DNA of 64,000 nucleotides, taken from Hydractinia symbiolongicarpus (Eukaryota > Cnidaria > Hydrozoa > Anthoathecata > Hydractiniidae). Below, piece after piece: positions 24,239-37,797 of the stretch. The DNA is taken from assembly GCF_029227915.1 (NCBI RefSeq), contig NC_079879.1, forward strand, positions 13,020,001-13,084,000, given 5' to 3'. Under the pieces are notes generated by a model. The model did no database searches. It was given only the letters and a program-made list of their open reading frames with translations, and had not been told where the DNA came from. A program made the position numbers and the translations under genes. The stretch's first letter is position 1; every line of letters starts with the position of its first letter.

Positions 24239-27200
24239 TTAGTCTCTAGGTTGATGCTTTTTTTTAAATCCATTCTTTACTTTCATTATTTCTGCTTTAT
24301 GCAAGTTCAATAAATGGCGTAATAGTTCAAGACTGTTGGAGAAATTGATGTTGCAAGTCTCACAAGGGAATTGAGGTTTCAATATTACCTCCTGCTTAGC
24401 AGTAGTAAAATCACTGCTTAAAGTTATCTTTTCTGTAACGAAATGAACATTCTGGTTTCCCGCAGGATTTAAAACATTACATGATTCTTCCGTTGATAAA
24501 CTCATTTCAGAATTGCCGGGACACTCTGCAGTAGCTGATCCGAGATTAACATCTAAAAATGAGGATTGTACATGTCATATAAAGCAAACTATTTAGCTAA
24601 CACACAAGTTACTACTTAGGGTGTTTAGGGTGTCAATCCAACTACACAAGCAAATGGAAAATCTGTTCTTGCACATTCATTTCTAAGTTAATGTAATCAA
24701 ATTTAAAAATGTAATTGGCATCTTTCAAAGTCAAACGAAACGGGCATACTCTTTTTACATTTACAAACCAAGGAAAAATGTAATAGATGAATGGCCTGTA
24801 AAAAAATCCACTTGACTAGGGAAGTAAACAGTTACAGTTCTTGATAATGTCACATAATGGCTGATCGCTATACGAGAAACATTTTTTTTTGAAAAATTAT
24901 TAACCTGTTTTGCAAATTGTGTAGAGCGTGACACTCTGAACAAAACATGCACAGGATCATATGCCTTCGACAATCCATTAAGGAGATAATTTTATAGAAA
25001 TTTTGATGACGTGATGTATCTGTGGATTCTGAAACAGATGGGTTGGCCTTGCTTTGGAGAAATGGTCTATTTTCTGTCCCAGATGGCCTCTAGTCACCCA
25101 GGGGGAAGTAACTGTTATTTATTTTTAACTGTCTTATTTGGCCTTAAACCTTTAAGTTTTATACAATGGCATCACTAGTTTTCATTATACTGTTGAAATC
25201 AATCCCTAATGTTCAAATAGCTGATTAGCACATGAGAATTTGTCGATTCTGTGCATTTTTTAGGAGAAAAAAAAACATTCCTCTTAAAAACAAATATTTA
25301 TGGGCTGGTTTGGTTTTGGTATTTACAATATCAATCTTTCAACTTTTCTTAGCTTTAAAAGTTTCTCAAATTTTGGTTCGCTTAGTGCTGCGTAAATTTT
25401 CCATAATACAAAACAGTAAAGCTAAGCATGTAAACCAAAAAATAGAATCTATTTAAGTAAGAAAAAAGTGCTGTAAATTCTCTTGAAACCTACATTACAT
25501 AGAACTTTTTTTTCTTATTAGCCTCATTTCAGAAAACATGGTCAAATTTTGGTAATAGGAATAGCAGAAATAATTTGAAATAATAGTACTTTTCGACACA
25601 TTATCAAAAAAGTAGTTAAATAATAAATATTTACTATAACAAGCAATGGAAAAACAAAACAAAAATCAAAGTTAAAGTTTAAAGCATTAAATTAATGGCA
25701 CATAAAAGCAAACATGACACTCAATTTTGTTTTTCGATGATAGTATTTTTTCACTTGCAACTCAGGAGTGTAGTTTTCTTGAAAACAGTGCTTGTTGCAG
25801 TAAATGTGGTAAAAAACAAAACAAAATAAACTTACCAATTACTCCTACTTTATGATTGTCTGAATGAGAAACAGATTGTTTATTTTCTTCGGATTTTTGT
25901 TCTTGGTTTGCAATATGTGTATTGTTTGCCTTGATGCTGCTTGGATGTTGCAACTCTTGATGTCTGGTTAGACTGTGTTCCCACTTAAAAGACTTATCAC
26001 AAAAAATACAGACATATCGTTTGTTAGAATGTACCTGGAAATGTTTTTTTAAATACTCTTTCTTTGAAAACTCTGCATCACAATTTGGGCATTTGTATAA
26101 TTGGGTATCTTCTACTTTGCTTAATTTGTCAGTTGGTGTAATTGTGGAGCATGACACACTAATTTTTTTAGTGCTTCCACTTTGCTCTGTTTTTACATTT
26201 TCAGAAATCTCACCAGACTTTTCTAAAATATCTTTAGAAGTATTTTCATTACTTTCACCCTTGCCGTTTTTTAACTTATGCTCTATTTTTACATCTTGGT
26301 GTGCATCCATGTGAGTTTTTAAATGTTGTACCGTTTTAAATGACAAACTGCAAACAACACATTGGTTCTGCTTTTCACAATTTGCAGTCCTTTTTTTTGT
26401 TGCGTCATCACTACAAATAGCATCAGCTTCATGTTTCAGTAAATGTTTATCTAGATATTTTTGCAACATAAACTTTTTAGGACACTTGTCACAATTATAC
26501 AATGCATTTGAGTGTGTTTCTCTAACATGTTTTCTCAGTAACACTTTGCTTTGAAAACCAGCATCACACATTGTGCAAACTGAGTCTCTTTTTCCAGAAT
26601 GATAACGCTTGCAATGAATATAAACACTGTTTCTATGTTTAAATTTAACTTTGCATTCTTTGCACTCAAACAGTTTTTCCTGAGAGTGGGTGGAATAATG
26701 ATTGTGCAAATTTGTTTTCTGTGTAAATTTATGCTTGCAAATGTCGCATTCAAATTTCTTTTCTCCAGTATGTATTTGTAAATGTTTATATAACTGACCA
26801 GCTTGCTTGAATGCCTTGCCACATTCCTTGCACTCATGCGCTTTAATGTTAGTATGCACAGGCATGTGGCGACTAAGTTCATGGCTGGAAAAAAACCTAC
26901 GAGAGCATATTGAGCACTGGTGACGACCATTTTTTAAATGCTTTAAAATGATGTGTCTCCGAAGAACCTTTTTAGAAGATAAAACTTTACCACACACCTC
27001 GCAGGTGTTATTGGCCCTTCCTGGCAATGATACAGAATGGTCAATTATGACTTCTTCAATCTTTTCCGTTCTTGAAGTATCTGCATTACCCTAAAATATG
27101 AAAAATGTTCTTTTAATACTTTTTTCTTAAAAATAAAATAAACATGTACAACAAAACAGCCAAAACAATGATTTTGCCAAAAAAAGATACAGTCACGCAC

Positions 27201-30200
27201 TAAATTTACCTGTTTTGACGGAGGAAAATTTTCTTTAATAATATCCTTATTTTTTGACAACAGTGGTTGTTTGCAATCACCTTTAGATAATGTTAGCATT
27301 GGATCAAACACAGCTTCAGAATTAAGTTTCCCACCTAAAATAAAAAATACAATTAACCTTTCACCTTTGCAAAAAATGCTGTTTTGTGCGAGGTTGGTGA
27401 CCAATAATAATAATAAAAATGAAAAATGAACACAATGGATTTATACAAAAAAGAAGTGTTGCTTATTTAAAGTTGGGTCCCGTACTAACCTATTGATTGT
27501 ATCACATTATGAACATTCAAATCAGTGCCACCTTCTGTTGCATTGTTTAGTTCTTCACTTAATGAATTCCAATAGTTTGAAACAATATCTTGGCATTTTA
27601 AAAGCAAAGATTGCTCATCTATCCATGTCTCATACCATTTGACCAGGTAATATCTTATTCCGTCCTGAAAATTAGCGAATAATAACATGGATTTGTGATT
27701 TTATTATAATAGTAACTTTAAAACAGGACTGAGGTCTACAAACAACCCTAATTTAAAATAAAAGTTTTTCCTTAATAAATTGATGCATATATAGTTGCAA
27801 ATTAACAGTTAAAGTCACATAACTTAAAAATGTCATTTGTTTGTTCTCTATATTCAAATTGCAAAGAATTTAAAAGGTTTCTTAACTACCACTATATATC
27901 AATGTCAAAGGAAAAGAATGAGCAAAACCACAAGAATTTACAGTAACAGAGGTCAACAAAAGGTTAAAACACTAATGTGAAATGAACATTGTTTAAAACA
28001 GCAATAAAGGTCAGACTACACAATGCAGTTATTTTTAAAAAAGCTTTGCATTTATTTTTTGTGAGAAAACAACATTTCTGTTTCAATTAGCCCTCATAAT
28101 TTTTAATTCTTTTTTCATGCTTGCAGGCCAAAAAACCAGGGGCTGATCCAGAAATTTATTTTGGGTGTCGATAGCGCTGTGGATAGAAAAACTTTAAGGG
28201 CAACAAAAATACATGGCTTTAGCATATCGTTCTTTTTTTTTTAGTATAGAACATAGTTTTTTCATGAAAATATATCATCTCTGTGATTGAAGATATATAT
28301 ATAAATACAACATGAGATATAAAAATATCCAGAAAAGAAGAAATAATGCAATTCTCAAGCATTATAAAATATGTGTTTCTAAGTTAGATGTCCCCAAAAT
28401 CGGCACACTGATGTCCAAATTGGCTTGGATCAACCCTTGAGAACATCGAAAGCTTATTAATTAAATGTTTCCTTTAATTGTTTTAAATAAAAATAAACAA
28501 CTGATTTACGCAAATATAAGGAAAAAAGCCTTGGTTCAGTAATAAAAATACATAAAATAAAATTTTTAGCAGCGTATACATCACAAGCATGTCGTTGTTT
28601 TTGTACTTGTAATGTTGTCATGAAAGGGCTTCATAACCTCACTCAAAAATAGATAAAGTTTTACACTTTTTTGGGATAAAATCTATTCCCCATCTAAAAA
28701 CTTGTTTCACCAGTACAAAATATAAGAACCCCCCATTTATTGCCCTACCTGGGGATTTTATTATCTGATGATTAACACCTGATTTATTCTTATCTATCTT
28801 TTTTCTTGTTTTGAAATACAACACATGTTGCAAAATTTTTAATCAAAAGGTATTGTGTAAAAATTTTGCACAAAATTTACAAATTAGGGCAACATACCAG
28901 AAAAGGCTAGGTTAGGTTAAATTTGACAAAAAATTTTACTTGTAACTATTTTTATTGTAAGAATAGAAAAAATAAAATGCAAAGGTGCCAACTGATTGAA
29001 CTTGCAGCATATACACTAAGGCGAGCATAGATAGCTTTTCAAATAAAATCTGTGGTTTCTTTCAAGTCCTGCACTTTCCCAAACTCGCTTGAATCCTTAC
29101 TGAAATACAAAAGAGTGGTTTTATAATTCCATTGACCTGGCTACAAAAAGAGGCAACCCATAAAGTAAACAGAGTTAAGTGGCTTCGGTAATACCCAAAT
29201 ACAGCTTTTAAGAACTCTATGCCAACAAAGTTTGTTTGTGGTATTATTTGCAGTATGTCTGTCATTATGTTTTCAACAAAGTTATATGTAGGCGGAAAAC
29301 TGAGCATGAACAACTAGCTACTTTTCAAAAGAAAAAAAAAATTATAAAGCCTGGTTCCCACCAATGCGTTTATTGATAAACATATGTTTACTTTAAAAGT
29401 TTTAAAGTTAAACTTATAGGTGGGAATGCTGAAAATAAACGCATGGCGATTTTACATGCAATAAACATATGTTTATGCATGTGTTTAATAACAAAAAGTT
29501 TTGATAATAAAATCTTGCGTTTAACATGAGTTTATTCAACATCAAAGAAATCTTTTGTTTTTACCGCCAATGCTCAAAGTGAGAGTGGCTTCCAAGAGAG
29601 CATTGCATGAGTAGAAAAAATGACAGTGACAAAAAACAAAAATAATAATACGTGATAAAATCTAAAATATGAATAGTCGCAGAGAAAGCACTGCCTGAGC
29701 TGTCTTTTGATAAAGCTGACAATGGATATAAGGAAATAGTCAGAAAAGAGAATACTTGAAGAGAGAGAAATGAAAACTAGGGTATAAACAAGGATTGGTG
29801 TTTATTTTTATCTTTAAGAATTACTTTGTGAAAAAGTTCAAATTTCCTCGATGTCCACATCATTACTTATAAGTCACAAATCTTAACCTTTGTTTTAAAA
29901 TTAAGTTCAGTGTGAACCCATAATCTTATTGCATTATTAATTAGATGAAGATAAACCCATTCATGAGTTTAGTAATAAACATATGTTAATGTTAATAAAC
30001 ATATGTTAATTTAATATACCCTGTCCTGAACCTGAAGTTCTCTCTCCCACACAACACAGCAGGCAATAAGTCAGCCCTGCCCTCGGTTTTGTGAGGAGAG
30101 ATGTTTTGTGAAGACTCTATAAATTGAGTCTCCTGTACAGTTTTTCTTCATGGTGAACTGTGCCGGTGACAAGCATTTTCGAAACATGTCACCGGCGACT

Positions 30201-32410
30201 TTTGCGATACACAACTTATTGAATGCCCTGACCTTCAGTTGGTAAATAACACGTGCACATTGTACTTTCTAATGAGTTTGTCTCGAAACATATAGAAAGA
30301 CAGTTGGCAGTGAAATATTAACTTAACGAAGTACACCATCAGGAAGGTAGGTCAATGGGACTTGTACTCCGTTTTCATTTGTCATCGTCTTAGGAGATCA
30401 ATACATCGAATTTATGTGAGGTCTAGCCCCAATACAAGGTGAATGACGAAAGTTTTTGCCAGCTGAAAAATTTTACTACATAAAAAAAATGTCAACGCAT
30501 TGCCGACGCAAATCAGTTAAAATGTATCTCACGTCGGCAGTTTTAATGCCGATGTAAAAAAATTCTAATTTTAAGGGCTGGCCATGTTTTAAAGTCACTT
30601 CCAAAGTAATTATACAAATATTTAAAAACAATACCTTGAAATTTAAGGGCTAACACTTCTAATTTTAAAATAAGTTGTCAATTTAGATATGAAGTGTTAT
30701 GGTAGGTTATTCTAAACTCTCTTTTTCCGTTCTCTCATCAAAAATATCAAAAAGGGAAAAATGATGAGTTTAGTTTACTAGACTACAGACAGACAGACAG
30801 ACAGACAGACACAAGAAACTTTTATATTATGTAGAACTTCAAAAATGGATTCTTCGTAATATATTTTATAAGAAACGTATGGGTTCGTCCTGGATGTTTC
30901 TTAACTTTGAAGAAAATTGATTGATGTCAAGATACTTTTGAAATGCTTTAAAGTTGTTACACATTTTAAAGAGATCTTAAAGTTAATTATAGAAACTTTT
31001 ACTGGAAATTTAAAAAATGAAATAACGTAGTTATACCCAATGATAGCTTCAAACCTTCACATCGTGCTGCGAATTTTCTAAGAAATGCAATATGTATATA
31101 TGATATAACTCCCAAAAACGAAGACATTGCACCGAATGTATACCTTTACAAGTGGTTATATAATTTCATGAATAACATTTAAAAAGAGTATTTTTTATTT
31201 TAACAGAACATCGCTTTTCGATCAATGCCATGATGCTGTAGCGTTAATAAATACACATAAAGAGTATACAAAAAGTAAAACATCCCTTATTATAAAGATG
31301 AGGAATTTAAAAATCACATTTATTTTGTTTAAAAAAGTTGAGAAATTCCTGCGATGCATTAAAGAAACCTAATTTGGAAACGAGGGTGCCGAACAGCCAC
31401 ATACACCATAAATAGTGCCAGCGTTTTCGGGCATAAGAATTTTATTAAGAGGATAAGTCTACACTGCTTAAAAATTTTCATTATGTAACAAGTTTGCAAG
31501 ATATTTCAGGAGGGTGCCGACTCGCTGAAACCGCTGTATATGGACATGTTCAAAAAACATAGGCAGGATTTTAGCCAATTGTGAACATTGGTATACCATG
31601 TTACATTTTTAGCTCTGTAGTTGATTTGGTATTTTCAATAAAAATCTTGATTACATGTTTAAAAAATAGAATAACGAAATTTTGTAACAGTGAAGTTTCC
31701 ATCCTTGCATAGTTTGTGTACACTATGAAATATAAAACTTTTCTTGTCTGAAGCCATTTTTACCTTTGAATAGGATCAAAGCAAGCAGTTTTGGATGTTA
31801 GTGCTACAAAATTTTCTCAAAACAACAAAAGAGATAAAGTAACAAAGTTACTTTTTTGTCAATTTCCTTGCGTAGTTTAGATTTTGTGAGAAAAACAATA
31901 GTGCATCAGATTTGTTACACGACTATCATTTTTTAAGTTATATATAGCTGAAAGATCCAATGCAAGGGTGCCGATAAGCCGCATATGCCATAAAAAGCCT
32001 TTTTCAGAAGAGTTCAGCGTTTTGAAAAAAATTCAAGTATTCAGCCGAAAAAATCCGCAAAGGCCTGAACAGTGCCCGAAAAAAAACTAGACACTAAATA
32101 TGATTCAAAAAAAACTATAAAAATTAAAATTCGTCTATAAGCACCCGGAAAAGCGTGGGCACATATCATTTTTAATGCAGAAATCGAAATCCTATTTAGC
32201 TAAAGGACAGTGCAGTAAAAACTTAATATAATTGCTAAAACTTACTCGTGTAAGTACTGAGTCCACAATTTTTTCCACACAACACTCTAGATTTGATAAC
32301 TGCGTCTGGGTTAAAAAAGTATCGTCAGAGTGCATGTCCATTTCGTTTTTAGGAATACCATTCTCATCCTCCAGATTTTCCGCAGAATTAGAAGACAACA
32401 CCGACGCCAT
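24239..32410 (-). CDS. Chromodomain-like plus eleven C2H2 zinc-finger protein
   Basis: Five phase-consistent exons: 32246-32410, 27490-27664, 27210-27334, 25836-27090 and 24239-24552. They encode 677 aa. Residues 41-88, split by the 4.6-kb first intron, read as a chromodomain. VEKIVDS is followed by RYYLVKW, a shortened loop with TW, and a helix ending SNYW. The first aromatic-cage position appears to be Cys, so methyl-lysine binding is uncertain. Ten C2H2 fingers follow in one long exon (first Cys at 185, one TGEK linker between fingers 3 and 4), and an eleventh lies in the last exon (637-658). Lysine-rich spacers suggest nuclear location. The likely role is sequence-specific DNA binding in transcription or chromatin regulation. 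The start ATG follows AAA and opens an acidic N-terminus. Introns hold many repeats. Targets are unknown. Confidence 0.85.
24760..25195. repeat. Diverged interspersed repeat in zinc-finger gene intron
   Basis: AAATCCACTTGACTAGGGA near 24808 resembles AAATCCACTTAGACAGGAT near 46620. The part at 25005-25190 resembles 17340-17540 (GATGACGT, CCCAGG, then a TTTGGCCTTAAA-type end). These look like copies of one family. The last intron contains them. Confidence 0.4.
30162..30196. repeat. Stem-loop with 10-bp GC-rich stem
   Basis: GCCGGTGACA and its exact reverse complement enclose a 15-base loop containing TTTTCGAAAC. Two weaker stems precede it (GACTC/GAGTC near 30113 and ACAGTT/AACTGT near 30137). 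Confidence 0.6.
30785..30813. repeat. (ACAG)n microsatellite
   Basis: About seven tandem ACAG units, uninterrupted. Confidence 0.95.
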
Positions 32411-32652
32411 TTTAACACTTGTGGCTGTGGGACACTTGTGGCTATAACCCAAAATATCAAAACAAAATACTTTGCACTCCGTTCTGCAGCTTTGCAAATA
32501 GGCTTACATGGAGTGAGAATGTTGTGCAACAAATGCACTGGGGTGGATATGCAACATCGTTTTTAAGACACAAGATAGACAAAGACATGACGATGATATT
32601 AGGGACTTTTCCGCTGTAATCAGTATAAGATAATGACATGATATGATGTAAG

Positions 32653-34910
32653 ACTAGAAATTAAAAAAAAGGTTGCGAAGCATTTCGCAAGTTGCAAGCA
32701 AAATTAAACTATCCAATACTTTGTCCCTAGCGCTTCTTGTTTAATTGGCGCTAACATCTTCCGAAATACATCAAAATTGAATATCATATAGAAGAACCCT
32801 GGGGACGAGGTAGAAAAATGAACGCTCTGCGGAACAATTCGTTGCTCAAAAACAGTTTTTTTGCGAATAGACTGCGCGAGTATTTGATGTGCGTGGGATA
32901 TTCTTTTCAAAATGTGCGAGAAAATTAGATTACGCGAAACTAACAAAAACGAATAACGCGTGTTAAAATTTTGTACCGCCTTTTCCCACAGAATGGTAAA
33001 AGTAAAGAGTGCAATACAAAATTACACTTTTAGCAGTATTCCGAAAGATATGTGATACATCGAGTTGTACTACCCGCAGAAGTTGGTCCTAACGTTAACG
33101 ATTTCGTAAATGACCTCACAACAAAACAGTATTTTTTTCACGTAAAAATACCGGCAGTAGAAGCCACAGAATCTGCTGGAACGAATTTCGAAAACTCACG
33201 GGAAACAATTAAAACAAAAACAAACAAATCAAAACAGTTTTTTAACTTTATCAAGATTTATTAAATAGCTTCAAATTTGGGCAGAAAAACAATAACGGAT
33301 TCGCCTTCTTTTCACCACACACATTAGAAGATTACATCACTCACTCCCATTGTACACAATCTAAAAGAAAAAGAAAACGTTTTCATATAGTGAAGCTTAC
33401 TAATTTTATACGCAAAGTTCCAACCATACCAACAGTTTCCAAATCTGACAAAATAATTTTAGAAGTGTTTATTTTTTCAGAATTTGATTGATGCAAGGCC
33501 AAGGGAAATTAAATAAGTTTATTGTCCTAGACCCATTTAAAAACATATGCTTCTCATCATTCGGTTTTTTTTCAACCAACATTAATGTAATCACCCAGAG
33601 GAAATTATAATGTCTCTTGTGTGTGTTTTAGAAGCTGAGTACACAAATACACAAACATTACAAGTGCTGAACTTTGGCAATCATATTTTGCAATCAGACC
33701 CTTTTAAAAACTATGCTGAACCATGTCAATTATTAAATTCAGCACTAATAGAAAAGCACCTTGGATAGGATTCTTTGTTGGGCGAATAAAATGACTGACA
33801 AATGGTTTATCGTGAATGAAATAGTAATTTTTACACAAATAATTTAAAAAATAATGAACTTTGTTATGTGGGTTGTTCTCAAACACACGTGGTCGGTGGA
33901 CAAAAAACTGTGATGTAATTTCTCTTGGTCTATTATTCCTGAGAATATTCTAAAATAAGAGGGTGTCAATAAGCTGCAAACAGCAACATATATAAGGGCG
34001 AGTTCGGGCAACTTTTCCAATTAAATTAGTGATTGTCTTCCAAAACCGCCCGCACTTTCCCGAACTTGCCTGGAGCATTTTCAAAATTCAATTCCTTGTA
34101 ACATACCTTGTGGACGATAGTTGGAAAAAGATGCTTTAAGAGAAAGAAGTTAATAAAAATTAAAAGTTATTTATCAAGTAAATTTTATCAAAAACCATCA
34201 AAAACAGTTCTTTTAAGAACTTTACTACCACATAGTTTACTTTATGGTCCATGCAGGTTTTTTCGGGTGAATACTTCAATTTTTTTGCAAAACGCTAAAC
34301 TTGCCCAAAAACGCCTGCACGTTATACGGCGTATGCAGCTTATCAGCACCCTTGTTCTAAAATTACAAGCAGTTTCGAAGATGCCCACGCCGTTTAGAGG
34401 ACGTGGTGCGGCTTGGGCATCCTTGAAGTTCTGTTTAATGACAGTTTTAATGTTTTAATGTCGTTTTAAACCTTGTTCTCAGGGAGGGTGTACGGAAAAC
34501 TAATTCCTATTGACAATTACATTGCTGTTGGTTTGATAGCAAAAGTGGATATTTTTTTAATTACTGAAACAGGTTACTTATATAATAAATAAACAATGAT
34601 AAAAAACGGTTGGTCAGCTCACTCTAGCGCCCAGAGCTATTTGTTTTGTCTGCGCCCTAGCTACAGGTTTTCCTATATCTGGCTATCAGTTAGGTAGTAA
34701 TACAGCTTCTCCATATGTATTCCACAAATTACTTTCAATTCTTTTATACAAAACTGAGCTCTAGCTAGCTACCTTTCGTGTGATTAAGCCTTACCTTGAT
34801 TTGGATAAAACCAATTAAAATTGATAATATTGTATTCTTACATCCTCTTAGAAACAATAAAATAAAACACAGCTCGGCGCGTTTTAATTGTACAAATTAC
34901 TTCAATTTTT
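32653..34910 (+). repeat. Arm A of a compound inverted repeat
   Basis: About 2.26 kb, matched in reverse orientation at 35532-37797 with high identity. Two sample frames of 70 and 60 codons are identical between arms, and a third of 116 codons shows five differences. Substitutions and small flank differences show that it is two real copies. No recognisable protein is encoded. It begins about 240 bp upstream of the zinc-finger gene's start codon. Confidence 0.93.
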
Positions 34911-35531
34911 GCGAAGCAATTGAGCTTTGCGAGCGAAGCGAGCGAAGCGATATTGTGGAGCACGTTTGCTACACGCGAGGTATACCAAGAGAATTATTGA
35001 GATTCCCAAAATTTCGATAGAAAAAAAATCATATAAAATCAGCGTAAAGAAATAGGACTGATATTTTTGCACATAAAGCTAGGGTATTTTTTTTCTAATA
35101 AAACAAATAAGTTTGGACCGAGGGGTTAAAGTATAAGTTTAGTAAAAAATGCAATAAGTACGGCTCGTACCCCCCCACCCCCGGATTTTGACCCCCCCCC
35201 CCCCCTATATGCCGTGAACAAGAAACGGTAGTCGGCATTTTAGACACGTATATTTTACAGACCCAAAATATGCCTTATTTCTTTGTATTATAGCTAATTA
35301 TGGTATAAATAATTAATTAATTACTTTGCAATTTTGCTTCTAATACTATTATAGTTGTATTTTAATGAAATATAATAGTATTAAAACGGTTTTCTTCTTT
35401 TGAAAAAATTTATTGCTAGTCCTGTTTCTAATCGACTTTACTTGTGTATTTTAAGCTTTTTTGTTGCTGTGCTTTTTCTGGAGATTTTAGTTGGATTGGA
35501 AAGCTCCTGTGTAAGGTACCCTTTCCTAAAG
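34911..35531 (+). repeat. Segment B of the compound inverted repeat
   Basis: About 620 bp, starting GCGAAGCAATTGAGC and ending GGTACCC..CCTAAAG. It is matched in reverse orientation at 37798-38453. It contains GCGAGCGAAGCGAGCGAAGC and C-rich tracts (35171-35206). With B' it brackets arm A' like long terminal inverted repeats. Confidence 0.9.
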
Positions 35532-37797
35532 AAAAATTGAAGTAATTTGTACAATTATAACGCGCCGAGCTGTGTTTTATTTTATTGTTTCTAAGAGGAT
35601 GTAAGAATACAATATTATCAATTTTAATTGGTTTTATCCAAATCAAGGTAAGGCTTAATCACACGAAAGGTAGCTAGCTAGAGCTCAGTTTTGTATAAAA
35701 GAATTGAAAGTAATTTGTAGAATACATATGGAGAAGCTGTATTACTACCTAACTGATAGCCAGATATAGGAAAACCTGTAGCTAGGGCGCAGACAAAACA
35801 AATAGCTCTGGGCGCTAGAGTGAGCTGACCAACCGTTTTTTATCATTTTTTATTTATTATATAAGTAACCTGTTTCAGTAATTAAAAAAATATCCACTTT
35901 TGCTATCAAACCAACAGCAATGTAATTGTCAATAGGAATTAGTTTTCCGTACACCCTCCCTGAGAACCTGAGGTTTAAAACGACATTAAAACATTAAAAC
36001 TGTCATTAAACAGAACTTCAAGGATGCCCAAGCCGCACCACGTCCTCTAAACGGCGTGGGCATCTTCGAAACTGCTTGTAATTTTAGAACAAGGGTGCTG
36101 ATAAGCTGCATACGCCATATAACGTGCAGGCGTTTTTGGGCAAGTTGAGCGTTTTGCCAAAAAATTGAAGTATTCACCCGAAAAAACCTGCATAGACCAT
36201 AAAGTAAACTATGTGGTAGTAAAGTTCTTAAAAGAACTGTTTTTGATGGTTTTTGATAAAATTTACTTGATAAATAACTTTTAATTTTTATTAACTTCTT
36301 TCTCTTAAAGCATCTTTTTCCAACTATCGTCCACAAGGTATGTTACAAGGAATTGAATTTTGAAAATGCTCCAGGCAAGTTCGGGAAAGTGCGGGCGGTT
36401 TTGGAAGACAATCACTAATTTAATTGGAAAAGTTGCCTGAACTTGCCCTTATATATGTGGCTGTTTGCAGCTTATTGACACCCTCTTATTTTAGAATATT
36501 CTCAGGAATAATAGACCAAGAGAAAATACATCACAGTTTTTTGTCCACCGCCCACGTGTGTTTGAGAACAACCCACATAACAAAGTTCATTATTTTTTAA
36601 ATTATTTGTGTAAAAATTACTATTTCATTCACGATAAACCATTTGTCAGTCATTTTATTCGCCCAACAAAGAATCCTATCCAAGGTGCTTTTCTATTAGT
36701 GCTGAATTTAATAATTGACATGGTTCAGCATAGTTTTTAAAAGGGTCTGATTGCAAAATATGATTGCCAAAGTTCAGCACTTGTAATATTTGTGTATTTG
36801 TGTACTCAGCTTCTAAAACACACACAAGAGACATTATAATTTCCTCTGGGTGATTACATTAATGTTGGTTGAAAAAAAACCGAATGATGAGAAGCATATG
36901 TTTTTAAATGGGTCTAGGACAATAAACTTATTTAATTTCCCTTGGCCTTGCATCAATCAAATTCTGAAAAAATAAACACTTCTAAAATTATTTTGTCAGA
37001 TTTGGAAACTGTTGGTATGGTTGGAACTTTGCGTATAAAATTAGTAAGCTTCACTATATGAAAACGTTTTCTTTTTCTTTTAGATTGTGTACAATGGGAG
37101 TGAGTGATGTAATCTTCTAATGTGTGTGGTGAAAAGAAGGCGAATCCGTTATTGTTTTTCTGCCCAAATTTGAAGCTATTTAATAAATCTTGATAAAGTT
37201 AAAAAACTGTTTTGATTTGTTTGTTTTTGTTTTAATTGTTTCCCGTGAGTTTTCGAAATTCGTTCCAGCAGATTCTGTGGCTTCTACTGCCGGTATTTTT
37301 ACGTGAAAAAAATACTGTTTTGTTGTGAGGTCATTTACGAAATCGTTAACGTTAGGACCAACTTCTGCGGGTAGTACAACTCGATGTATCACATATCTTT
37401 CGGAATACTGCTAAAAGTGTAATTTTGTATTGCGCTCTTTACTTTTACCATTCTGTGGGAAAAGAAAAGGCGGTACAAAATTTTAACACGCGTTATTCGT
37501 TTTTGTTAGTTTCGCGTAATCTAATTTTCTCGCACATTTTGAAAAGAATATCCCACGCACATCAAATACTCGCGCAGTCTATTCGCAAAAAAACTTTTTG
37601 AGCAACTAATTGTTCCGCAGAGCTTTCATTTTCCTACCTCGTCCCCAGGGTTCTTCTATATGATATTCAATTTTGATGTATTTCGGAAGATGTTAGCGCC
37701 AATATTAAACAAGAAGCGCTAGGGACAAAGTATTGGATAGTTTAATTTTGCTTGCAACTTGCGAAATGCTTCGCAACCTTTTTTTTAATTTCTAGTT
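35532..37797 (-). repeat. Arm A' of the compound inverted repeat
   Basis: Reverse-complement copy of 32653-34910, with very few differences. It is flanked on the left by B and on the right by B'. Confidence 0.93.

Larger units (their letters stand above)
28980..32140. repeat. Repeat-rich first intron of the zinc-finger gene
   Basis: Blocks of an AGGGTGCCGA...AGC(C/T)GC-type repeat occur near 31385, 31510 and 31970, and related CACTTTCCCAAACTCGC near 29080. Relatives lie inside the A arms of the large inverted repeat (near 33960 and 36480). Other features are AATAAACATATGTT repeats near 29460 and 29970-30010, an (ACAG)n run at 30785-30813 and a stem-loop cluster at 30110-30196. No exon was recognised here. 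Confidence 0.5.

Noticed and set aside
25232-25456. 74-codon plus-strand frame with a hydrophobic segment
   Set aside because: Lies in a zinc-finger gene intron with repeats, and has no family signal.
30120-30200. Hammerhead ribozyme
   Set aside because: A GAAAC stretch near a stem looked suggestive, but the obligatory CTGATGA core is absent.
32704-32946. 80-codon frame and other frames (70, 60 and 116 codons) within the A arms
   Set aside because: They are identical in both arms because the DNA is duplicated. No motif, splice context or codon pattern supports a gene.
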